64,000 nt of DNA from Pleurodeles waltl (taxonomy: Eukaryota; Chordata; Amphibia; Caudata; Salamandridae): positions 850,281,978-850,345,977 of the forward strand of contig NC_090437.1 in assembly GCF_031143425.1 (NCBI RefSeq), in the 5' to 3' direction. A model generated the notes under the pieces. It saw only the letters and a list, made by a program, of their open reading frames with translations. It made no database searches and was not told where the DNA came from. Both the position numbers and the translations under genes were made by a program. Positions 54,881-64,000 of the stretch are shown in pieces (position 1 is the stretch's first letter; the number at the start of each line of letters is the position of its first letter).

Positions 54881-57756
54881 TGCAACCCTTTCCTTCTAGT
54901 TTTTATGTAGTTCTCAAGCACCAGGAAAAATTTGTGGTTTTGGTCAAGCAGCATTTTAAAAGTAAAATCAAATCAAAATAAATTAAGGTAGAGGAATCTC
55001 CAAGTCGAAATAATGGGTAGTAGGCATACTTTTGTCTTTGATGTCTGGCAATTAACCCTTTTGAAGTATTTAGAGGTAAGAGGCCAGGTCTGCATAGGCA
55101 TAAATAAGTGCAGAGAAATAATGTGCTCTGATTTTGGACAAGGTCATTTGTATTTTTCATAGAATGCGGTTTGAGAGCCAGAGTGGGAGAGTAATTGGGC
55201 TGGTTCTTTTAAGCGTCAATCAGAAGTGGGAGGTGATTTTGCGTCACTACAATACATGCATGCCCAACCAATCCCTGAACCTTCTGTCAAAACTCATGCT
55301 CAGGCAGGGAGTCCTGAGAAAGCAGGCAGTGTAGAAAGGAAGGCAAAAGGACCAGCACTGTTGCAATCCTGGTCAACAGCATTGGGCATGCACCTACTCC
55401 TGGCTCCTACTCCTGGACCTGGACTCTATCCAATACTTTTGGTATACGTTTCCTGACTATCTGCTAGGTCTAGTGGAGACTGGAGCTGCTGAAGTGCCAT
55501 GAAGAAAGGGGCACTGTGGACTCCTGTTGAGACTTGTCCTCCTGTGGTGCTTAGAGGAGTAGTCTTTGTAGACTTTGGCTGTTAAACACATTTGCCCTGC
55601 AAATGAATGTCTGCCTTAATAGCTGGGGAGGGCAGGCACAGAGTATGGTCTGCTGTAGATGACCTGTTGGGTGCTGTTGGACGGATGAAGAGCCCCAGGC
55701 CAAGAGATCACCAGCTGGGCTGGAAGACAGACCCAGAGCGCTTTCAGCAAAGAAGCTGTTACCGGTATGCAGAAGCTATCTTTCCAGAAGCTGTGTAGGA
55801 CTACAAGAATCCTCTAAGGAAATGCCAGGAAGCCCCCCTTGCTGGTGGCTCTAGTGGTGGGGAAAGTTTCCTGGGGCAGATTGCTATTAATCCTGTTCCA
55901 AGCAGTCCAGTGAGGACAATGAGATTCTAAATTATACCAGCTACTCAAGCATGGGTTTGTTTCATTCTGTGCAGGAGCCCTTAGGCTGGAGGCAAATAAA
56001 TACAAAGCACAAACATCTGCTCCCTAGTTATTTCTGCGCTAAAAATGGCCACTATCAGAGTAATCTAAGTGAAATTACATGCTGTGTTCATCTTTACTCA
56101 CATGTTGTGGATTGATTCAGAGTACATAAGAGATGCTGAGAAACAAAAAAAATTATAGGCTTCACCACATCAAAAGCCAGTAGCATACAATGTTGAAAAA
56201 GAGTATTCAAGTTCCTAGGCAAACAGGGCCACAGTTGAAATAGCTTGTTGGATTTATTGATATCCAGTACAATTATGGAGTCTGGGTAATCTTTATGAGA
56301 TCCTTACAGGGAGGCACTTTATGACATCATTGCACATGTTTTTACAGCTGTCCTTCATGAAAGTTGGTGTTTCTGTTTTGCTCGCTACGTGGACTTCCAT
56401 GGTAGAGACCTTACGATTATGTAAAAACCTGTAGGCGTGTGTTATTCTCATTGAAGAACATTGTCAAAGACAGTAGATCATTTGGTTTTGAGAACACCTG
56501 ATAATTTTCTTGATGGTGGAAAGCTAAATGTGAATTCAATAGGAGGGCACCTAAGGGGTATTGTTGGTTTTCCATGTTAAGGAATGCAGATGCATAAATC
56601 ATCACATAGAATCTCACTTATGATGGAAGCATATAAGATTTATAGGGTTGGGTGCACACTGTGATAACTATTTAGTGTAGGTGATTTGCACCCTGCTTAT
56701 TCTTGCAAGACCTTTCAGGAGGGGTTCCAGAATATTAACCCCACTCACATTAGGTGTATATTTGTAATTTTGTGTATGGCATTCTGTTATGTGTGCCTTA
56801 AAAGCAATTCTTCTTTTTAAAATCAAAACAATGGCTGGACATTGATTTATCAAGTCTATAGTTGAGCATTGCTGAGTACCTATCCCTCACAACGTTCCTG
56901 AATCAGCCTTTGACTGCTCTCACAGCATCACTAACCTGGGAGAAAAGTGTCTAAAAGAGTAATTAGTCCCCATTTCGAGGGTCTGCAGTACAAAGGCCCA
57001 TGCACAATAGAAGAGAAAGTCACCCAATTATGTAATAAATACGTAGTAACTTTTGTTTTTCCTGGGACCTCCCCCTCCCAAAATAGGATTTCTGTCACTT
57101 TTCTTGCACCCTGTAATGTAAACTGTATTTCGTTGAATATAAAAAGATGAAGATCGTTTTCTAGTATAGACTTTTTAAGCCCAGGATTCCCTGGGATTTC
57201 TTGGATATTGTTAAATACACTTATTTTTGTGCAACACAGGATAAAGTTAGAGACTTACTTCCATTTTAGGTAAATGGATCATTTGATCGTGCCAGGAGAT
57301 AAAAAAACATTAGTGTCTCCCAGTGAACTAAAGAGTTTGTAATTTTATATTTACCCAAATCCCTCATAGAACTACTTTGTAGTCCTATTTGGTTAAAGTG
57401 AAAAAATAAAAGGGACATCAGGAGTAGTTGGTCACAAAGTGAAGACATTCAGGAAGATTAATCTGATTACGCCTATTAAATGCAGTAGAATGTAATATTG
57501 GGCATACTAGAAAGAGCTTCCTACAGAGTTAAAACCCAGTTTGCTAAATGGTAGTTAGTAAACAATACATATGTCTATAATTGACATATGTGGTTTGGGA
57601 TGTTGTTCTTTTTGATACAGATGAAAAAATAAATACTTCATATGTGCACATTAGACTGTTCTGCTTTTTTCCTTTGTAAGCCTGTCCACTATTTGATGTG
57701 TCTGGAGTGGAGCAGTACCCATTAAAGTCTATTTGAGTTGAGGTTCAAAAGACTAT
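54881..57756. other. No recognisable gene
   Basis: Non-coding DNA with no motif, array or terminal repeats I can support. The stretch 55,180-55,800 is less AT-rich and could be part of an unrecognised LTR. Short open frames there show no domain. Confidence 0.4.
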
Positions 57757-58040
57757 GGGCCATATTTATACTTTTTGACGCAAAGCTGCGCCGGTGCAGT
57801 TTTGCGTAAAATTTTTTACCGCCTGCTAACGCTATTTCGATGCGCCGTGCGGGCGTCAAATTTATACTTTGACGCTCGGCGGCGCAACCAACAGGTGGGA
57901 GTCATTTTTTTTTTACGCACACAGCGGCGTCAAGTCGTAAAGGAAAACAACATTAACGCAACGTAAATGACTGTGGGTCGATTTACGACAGCGCAACCCG
58001 GAAAGCGACGTTTTTTTTGACGCAATAGCGTCAAATTTAC
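57757..58040. repeat. Subterminal cluster of TTTGACGC motifs
   Basis: TTTGACGC or its complement occurs at about 57,773, 57,854, 57,868, 58,016 and 58,029 (allowing a one-base variant, also 57,927), in both orientations, several as GCGTCAAATTTA. CAAAGCTGCGCCGGTGCAG (57,781) is partly palindromic. Such clusters inside a transposon end are candidate transposase or SANT-protein binding sites. Confidence 0.75.
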
Positions 58041-58076
58041 CCGCGAACACTGCCCTTTCAGCAGAGGAGAGCCAAA

Positions 58077-58558
58077 ATGGATCCCAGATGTCACTACAGA
58101 CCCCAGGAAGATGACAGCAGACCAGGAACCAGCCAGGATGATCCATACAGGAACCAGGACATATATAGAAAAAAAAGAAAGTGTCACTTCAGAGGAGCAG
58201 GAAATCCTGGTTAAAGAGGTGACGGAACACCAGCACCAACTGTTCATCACCTCTAAGTTGCCAATCAGCAGGAGAGAGGCTATATGGCAACAAATTGTTG
58301 ACAAGATCAACAGTGGGGCTGAAGTACGCAGGACAGTCACCGAGTGTAAGAATCGCTGGCATGACTGCAAACGTAGGATCAAGGAAAAAATGGCCAGGAA
58401 CAGGAAGGCAGCACTGCAGACTGGAGGTGGGAGTCCAGCACACCAGGAGGCCCAGGACCACATGGAGGAGATGGTCGCAGCCGTCATCCCTGAGGAGATC
58501 GTCACAGGGATTCAAGGACAGGACAGCGCAGACTACCACGAGACAACGCACATGCAGG
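58077..58558 (+). pseudogene. SANT/Myb-like protein of the Harbinger-type element, exon 1
   Basis: A DNA-binding accessory protein. MDPRCHYRPQEDDSRPGTS opens at 58,077 and runs to a basic stretch (YRKKRKCHF). Then a one-base frame change near 58,175-58,185 leads to the SANT domain in another frame: VTSEEQEILVKEVTEHQHQL, REAIWQQIVDKIN and ECKNRWHDCKRRIKEKM (58,186-58,400). Three spaced aromatic helices give the Myb/SANT pattern. A downstream ATG at 58,111 keeps the domain in frame but lacks the basic N-terminus. The exon ends CATGCAGG|GTAAGT at 58,558, a strong donor. The frame change may inactivate the copy or mark an error. Confidence 0.72.
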
Positions 58559-59795
58559 GTAAGTCGCATGGGGAATTATAATGCAATAATGTTAACTGCA
58601 ACCGGGGGGGGGAATCTCTACTACACAATGCATGTAAGTCAGCATATATATGGAGTGGCATGGGTAAAGGGGCACGGCAGGGGGGCATGCCCAGCACAGA
58701 CAGAAGCTGGGGCACGACATAACACAGCACCAACAACAGTCCCATGGGGGCATCCTGTCATGACAACAATGGAGCTAAGGGAAAGCCTCGACAGGTGGGA
58801 AGGCCACTACGTCAAACTTACATCCTGGCACTCGTCAGGCAAAATATATCCTACATCAACTAGGTCCCTATCAGTAATCGAGTAGCCAAAACAACAACTG
58901 CAATGTAACTGCAACAACAGTTGACACTAACACCTCTGATCTCTGTGCAGCTATAGTAGCCAATGGCAGTAACGTCCCCATGGAACATACATACCTAAAT
59001 TAGGGGGTGAGGATGACATCTGCAACAATCTCCAGAAATAAGACAAAGGCACCAGTACACTCAAATGTCAATGCCCGTAGTTGACACATACATCAGCCAA
59101 AGTAAACAGCAATAGGAGCCACACAGCACTAAGGACACACACATGCTGCATACGTCAGGGTCCCTCACGTGCCTGGCTAACAAGGCAACATCACTAATGT
59201 CATACTGCTCAGACAACAACATTGAGGAGGGGACACATGCAACTGGTCACTGAAACACACCTGCACAGTCAGAGGACCAAATAGGACATTGATACGATAA
59301 ACAGGGCAATCCAATTAAACACACATTACCCAACATCAGCTGGAAACATCAACAATGTCTACATCCATATCACATCGTAACATTGCCATGCATAGGATAT
59401 GCCACATTACAATTACAATTAGGTCAATGTGAACAAACAGATTTTGGGGCAGGTCCTGAGAGGCAAGTGAGCTGCCAGGGCAATCACAACACCCACAGCC
59501 AGTGAAAGGTCTCACCATAAGAATAGATATACACGGAGGGTCGAGTAGGACAAAAAGATGGCTATTCCCTAATTGGTACAAAGCAACACCTAGAGGCGAT
59601 TAGGCAGACAAGTCTGATAACTCTATATCATACATGTGACACACAGGTGGGCCATAGGCCTATGACAATGCCCATATGAAGGACAGCAGATACCAATACC
59701 AAACAAGATCACAAAGTAAAGTCATCAAAAGGCTTGCATGTTACGTCAAAATTACCACAACACAGACACACTAATTGTACCCTGTTTCATTGCAG
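58559..59795 (+). other. Predicted intron (1,237 bp) in the SANT/Myb-like gene
   Basis: GTAAGT at the left end and TGTTTCATTGCAG at the right, joining two open frames in phase 1. No other gene is seen inside; short frames show no motif. Confidence 0.65.
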
Positions 59796-60544
59796 AGGAA
59801 CATGGATCTCCTGCCGATATGCCTGTCCCTGATTTCCCTGATGACATGGATGACGAGCCCATAAACATTCCCCAGGAGACCATCCAAAAGGTCCTTGAAA
59901 CCCTCCAGACCCCACCTTCAGTCACAAGGAGGAGCACAGAACAAGTAGCCATCACAGAAGAACCACCCACCACCCCAATTGTAAGACCTGCCAGCTCCAA
60001 TACAGCTGAGGACTCTGACGACACTGGCACCAGCTTTGAAAGATCTGTAGTTGGTGTACAGCGGGAGCTGGCCAAGAAGGTGCGGGTGGGGATGCAAACT
60101 ATGGCAGCCAGCCTTGAGGGGGTGCGCTCGTGCATGTTGTCATCTGCAGATCAGGCAGCAGCTATGCAAGCCCTAACATCCATACTGCAAGGACTACAAG
60201 AAACTATAAAGGAATTCACCACTGCAGTAAGGGAGTTGCCCCAACACCTCGCACCCCAAACTTTACACTGCATGCACAAATGCAATCATGACTCCCTCAG
60301 GGCTGACCTGGCTGCCTACCATCGTGATGTGGCTGCTATTCTCAAAAACCAGCAGGCCCTCCTTGCTGCAGTACTGCCCTTAAGAACTTCACAGGGAACA
60401 GCCCCCGGGATGTCTGACTCCACGTCTTCTAACACTGAGGTGTGTGTTGCCCCTTCACAACCAACAACAACAAGGACAAACCAGGCATCAGAAGAAGACA
60501 TGGAACAGATCACATTCACACGGAAGAGTACCCGGAAGCACTAG
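59796..60544 (+). CDS. SANT/Myb-like protein of the Harbinger-type element, exon 2
   Basis: After the acceptor TTTCATTGCAG (59,785-59,795) the frame continues exactly from exon 1 (codon split G|AG, giving HMQ-EEHGSPAD) and stays open for 249 codons. The acidic start PDFPDDMDDEPINIP is followed by a Ser/Thr-rich stretch. A likely alpha-helical oligomerisation region comes next (VGVQRELAKKVRVGMQTMAA; ALTSILQGLQETIKEFTTAV; LRADLAAYHRDVAAILKNQQ). A basic tail (FTRKSTRKH) closes it. AATAAA at 60,836 follows. I recognise no catalytic domain. By context it is the dimerisation half of the DNA-binding partner of the transposase. Confidence 0.68.
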
Positions 60545-62104
60545 CCCCTGCACCATGGCCTACTTTGACCAAGGTCCTACGTTTTGTCAAATGCCAGTTT
60601 CACTACAACTATACTCAAAGACTGTTCTGCTAACCACTGTATGACTTGTCAGCATTGCCGGTGAATGTCTCTCTCCTAATATTCGGCAAATCCTGTCCCT
60701 CTGCACTGTCTGTTACATCACCCCAGCATGTCAGGAGCAACATCCACACCCCTTCTGTAGGATCACCATGTAAGAATGCACCAGAACGGACTCAGCAAAC
60801 ATGGACAATGTACATTTTGCACAACAGCACCTATCAATAAATAGCACTTGCACACCTTATATGTCTCTGTGTTATTTGACACATCAACTGTGCAGTAGAT
60901 AACTCTAAAGTGCCTGTGTGACAACCATGTAGCTTGTCAATACAACTGTCCTGACATCATGTAGTCTGATACATCTGTGCAGTGGCCAGGATTGCATCAT
61001 AGCCTGACCATCCTGAGGAGAATAACTGATGAAGGGACAAACCACACACAATTATGCTGTGTTGGACAGAATAATGCTCCATCTATAGCAATCCAAGTCA
61101 ACTAATGGTGGCTGAGAAATGTAGGCACCATGCAATACTAAAAAATGAATTTATGCAGCATAATCTAAGCAAACACAACTAAACACTGCATCAATCACCC
61201 TTTCTGAGTATACTTCCATGAAGGGAAGTCATGCTGAATTTTTACACACATGATCTATGTCAGCAATGAAGACAACAAGACAAGAGTGTTGACAACACCT
61301 CATCTACAAAGATGTCCCTGAACATCACACTGCAGTCCGACCTAATAAATTTACCACAATACCAAGTCTGGAAGCACACTTTGTGATGTAGAATACCTAC
61401 TCATCAACACAAATCCTTGGTGATCGATGTAAACTACTAATGGTGGGTCTACCAAATGGTGGATACTTACCAAGTTAGCACAGGGGTAGCTGCCATGTTA
61501 AACCTCCATTTTCTGTGGTGGGTAGCATAGGACACAAATGTCATAGAAAATCATTCACCTACACTGATGTCAAGCCCATGATCAAGTAGCAGTTAACGCA
61601 TAATGCAAAGGGTTAACTGTATGTTTATTCCTATGTATTCATACCAGAGGCAACTAAGGGAAAAGTCATACCTACACTAATCTAACCTGACTACTCCTAA
61701 CCCACAACTGTCCCTATCTAACCTAAGCTAAACTTACTCTACACATATAACGAATCGATCTAAACATCAACCCCCCACCCACCATTATGAGACAGGACAC
61801 ATGCAGGACAACACATACTAACCTACACACATACTATACTATCCTAAACAATCATATATTTTTTTGTAATTTTTTATTTTTTATTTTTTTTATTTTTATA
61901 AACAGACAGGAATCCCAACATTGACCCCCACCCACCCACACAAAAATGAAAAATAGAAAGAATAAGGACCCCCCACCCTCCTCCCTTACACTAACTAAGC
62001 TAACAACCTACACTAACCTAACACTAATCCCCAAAACCCAACTATCATTACAAAAAGGAAAGAGGAGAGAGGGGAGGGATAAATTTAAAACAAGCAATAA
62101 AGTC
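60545..62104. other. Non-coding spacer between convergent genes
   Basis: Holds the 3' UTR of the SANT-like gene (AATAAA at 60,836-60,841), AT-rich sequence, and a T-rich low-complexity run at 61,856-61,903 that contains TTTATT and could serve as the polyadenylation region of the minus-strand gene. No open frame of interest. Confidence 0.55.
61856..61903. repeat. T-rich low-complexity run
   Basis: Almost pure T with scattered A and one G (TATATTTTTTTGTAATTTTT and on). Confidence 0.9.
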
Positions 62105-62601
62105 CTAGAGGTTGGCCCTCCGTAGGGTCCGCCTGATGGACTGAACCCTTTTCTTAATGTAGGCCACATCCTGGCTTAGCTTGTCCACCTTGGTAATAAA
62201 CTTGTCCATTTTCCTGTTTAATGCCAGGAATGCCGCAGGGTCAAAAGGAGGGGCTGCTGCAGGCTGTGTGCTGGCAGAGGTGCACAGTGTTGGAGTTGTT
62301 GTTTGCCCACTGGACTGTCCTGCAGCTCGGAAATTGCTGGGTCCAGGTCGTGCTGCAGAAGCAGGGTCAACTGTCCCTGCCGTTGCTGGGGCCACTTGGG
62401 GAGAACTGGTGGATGTGGTGGTGGTGGCTGTTGTGGGCAATGTTGGGCCACCCTGTGGTGAGGCCCACCATGCTCCGGAGGCCCGATCCGCTTGGTATTT
62501 TCGGGCCATCCTTCTGAACCCCGACTGCACCTGCAGGATGTGCTGGTATCTCATTGCATGCCTTTCGAACTGATGTCTCTGTGCGGCACTCATGTTTGCA
62601 G
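62105..62601 (-). CDS. Minus-strand gene of the Harbinger-type element, last exon, unknown family
   Basis: The exon begins after TTCTCTTCACAG (acceptor, reversed from 62,602-62,613) and runs 165 codons to the stop at 62,105. The order is a charged, probably helical segment (MSAAQRHQFERHAMRYQHIL; GFRRMARKYQADRASGAWW), a long Thr/Ser/Pro/Ala-rich linker, and a C-terminal coiled-coil-like helix (ALNRKMDKFITKVDKLSQDV; YIKKRVQSIRRTLRRANL). No nuclease motif is visible, so it is either the tail of the transposase or a third element protein. It converges on the SANT-like gene. The open frame is uninterrupted, and GC content is higher than in the flanks. Confidence 0.6.
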
Positions 62602-63787
62602 CTGTGAAGAGAAAGGGCAACTATTTACCATAGGAAATGCATTGGGTGGAATAGCACAATGGGTCAATTGCACATTACTTGTACTGTATTTGTTACAGTG
62701 ATTTTCACAACATAGATCATTGAAAGTCTCAGAGGAAGTACATGGGAAGCCTGCATACCAAAGGGCATCTCACACCTAGCATATCCATGTCTCTACATGA
62801 TGGGTGACATCAGCCTAAACTGCTCATCCACATAATGGGTAATGCAGCTGACATTATGGCTGAACCTCTTCCGCCTACTGACTTCACTACATATGTCACA
62901 ACCCTCAATATATGCCATTTGTAATTGTTTTTTGCTAATATAGAACTCATGTGCCATAACCGAATGTGTACACTAGGTTCAAAACAAAGTTGCCAAAGGT
63001 CACAAGTATGTGTAACATACTGGTTGCTACAGTCCTAGGTACCCTGTTCCCAAACACATGGCAGTCTTTGAGGGTGGGGTGGGAAGAACAACCAACAATC
63101 CCATATTCAATGCACACCCACAAGTGTATAGAAAGCTCAACAAGTATTTGCCTCCACACACAACACCAATGAAGGGCTAGCAAGAAATTGGAGTCAGCCA
63201 AACCTTGTCCTATCCAAGGTCCACACATGTCAAAATTTACTGACTTAGGCCAACATCACATACTACCAGTGAGGCATATTTTACCACACACACAGAGGAG
63301 CAAGAACACCCATGATCATGAGTAGAATGAACACCTAGGCCATTGCACTCTAGTCCCACACACTTCTAGTTCAACTTGTGGTAGTACATGCCCCCGGAAG
63401 ATCCAACCTACAGTGTACTCAGTCCATCCTCAACTAGGGAAGCTGCATATTTAAGACAAGCCTTTTGCAGAAGCTATCTGGGAGAATGTCAGTCTGAAAT
63501 GCAGACTCAGTCCAAGCCAAGTACCAGAGCAACTCTTACATTAACCAGTGTATTCCACATGACTCATCCCATTCCCCATAGCGGGCCCGACTGGTATGGC
63601 CTACAGACCCTAAATCTGAGAGATGGATAAGCATAGGTCTACTGAAACTGAAGTGATATTTGGAATCCCACTAATGGAACAATACTAATGAATGGGCAGC
63701 GCATCAAACCTTGAATTCTGTTGAACACACAGTAGTCCATCATGCATCACTAGCAAACAATAAAAATAGCACACATGCAACACTCAC
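62602..63787 (-). other. Predicted intron of the minus-strand gene
   Basis: GTGAGT at its 5' end (63,787 downward) and TTCTCTTCACAG at its 3' end. Short open frames on either strand inside show no motif. Confidence 0.5.
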
Positions 63788-63847
63788 TGTAGGTGTCGGG
63801 GTCCTCAAAATGAGCCACCTCTCCCACGGTGTACGGTGCAGGTCCAC
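63788..63847 (-). CDS. Minus-strand gene of the Harbinger-type element, penultimate exon (60 bp)
   Basis: A short exon bounded on the minus strand by GCTTTACAG (acceptor) and ACA|GTGAGTG (donor). It encodes GPAPYTVGEVAHFEDPDTY and joins in frame to the last exon (A|CT gives Thr, then ANMSAAQ). The intron is 62,602-63,787, about 1.19 kb. Splice sites are good, both frames match and the peptide is composition-balanced, so I favour it over chance. Earlier exons must lie to the right of the window. Confidence 0.55.
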
Positions 63848-64000
63848 CTGTAAAGCATGGAAGGAAGAATATACTCAGACTCCGTGCACTGACAAACAAT
63901 TGCAATTACAAAGACAATGTGAGAATATGACATGCGTAATGAAACACTTTCACACATGCTCATACTGCATGGAATAATTCTTGATCAACATTTACACCGG

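Larger units (their letters stand above)
57757..64000 (+). mobile_element. Left part of a probable PIF/Harbinger-type transposon, running off the window
   Basis: It begins at GGGCCATATTTATACTTTTT with a subterminal region full of TTTGACGC words. It contains a plus-strand SANT/Myb-like gene with an intron and a convergent minus-strand spliced gene. A DNA-binding SANT protein beside a second, oppositely oriented gene is the layout of Harbinger elements. The DDE nuclease itself and the right terminus are not in view, and the target duplication could not be set, so the superfamily rests on the SANT protein. Confidence 0.6.

Overview
The window looks like intergenic DNA from a very large, transposon-saturated vertebrate genome. 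I found no host gene, rRNA, tRNA or CRISPR array. The mix is diverged and younger L1-type LINEs, an L2/CR1-type LINE, a Penelope-like fragment, Gmr1-like Ty3/gypsy elements with long LTRs, an 8.4-kb piggyBac and a probable PIF/Harbinger element with introns. That combination points to an amphibian, most likely a salamander or newt. This is inference from repeat content, not proof.

Layout. 1-15.6 kb: a decayed L1 (ORF1 and RT remnants, about 1.1-3.9 kb), a Penelope-like GIY-YIG fragment (4.7-5.0 kb), an unclassified insertion with internal tandem repeats (5.0-6.4 kb), AT-rich DNA, the antisense 3' end of an L2/CR1-type LINE (9.2-9.5 kb), and a long stretch with little recognisable content. 15,670-18,695: a 3.0-kb solo LTR with a perfect 5-bp target duplication. 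20.4-20.7 kb: a broken SANT/Myb-like fragment. 21,018-29,418: a complete but dead piggyBac element (TTAA to TTAA) with large tandem arrays at both ends, a MITE in its right arm and an unclassified insertion in its left arm.

31.9-51.4 kb is a nest at least four levels deep. An AT-rich L1 (L1-C) was interrupted by a full-length GC-rich L1 (L1-B, 32,264-47,577, 16-bp target duplication). L1-B's RT domain was split by an LTR (36,091-45,181, 5-bp duplication GATAG/GACAG). That LTR was itself split by a partial Gmr1-like retrotransposon lying antisense to it (38,610-45,028). The same L1-C also carries a 768-bp solo LTR (49,964-50,731, duplication GTATT). An L2/CR1-type LINE follows (51.4-54.9 kb), interrupted by a repeat that is also present, inverted, at 7.3-7.9 kb.

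57.7 kb to the right edge is the left part of a probable Harbinger-type element. It has a plus-strand SANT/Myb-like gene with a predicted in-frame intron and a convergent minus-strand gene whose last two exons are visible and whose family I do not recognise.

The genes form no host pathway. Each group is the mobilisation machinery of one element: L1 ORF1/ORF2 for target-primed reverse transcription, Gag-PR-IN-RT for the LTR element, a DDE/D transposase for piggyBac, and a DNA-binding SANT protein plus a partner for Harbinger. The most notable points are the PR-IN-RT (Gmr1-type) gene order with a SCAN-like Gag segment, the layered insertions with readable target duplications, and the convergent spliced genes at the right edge.
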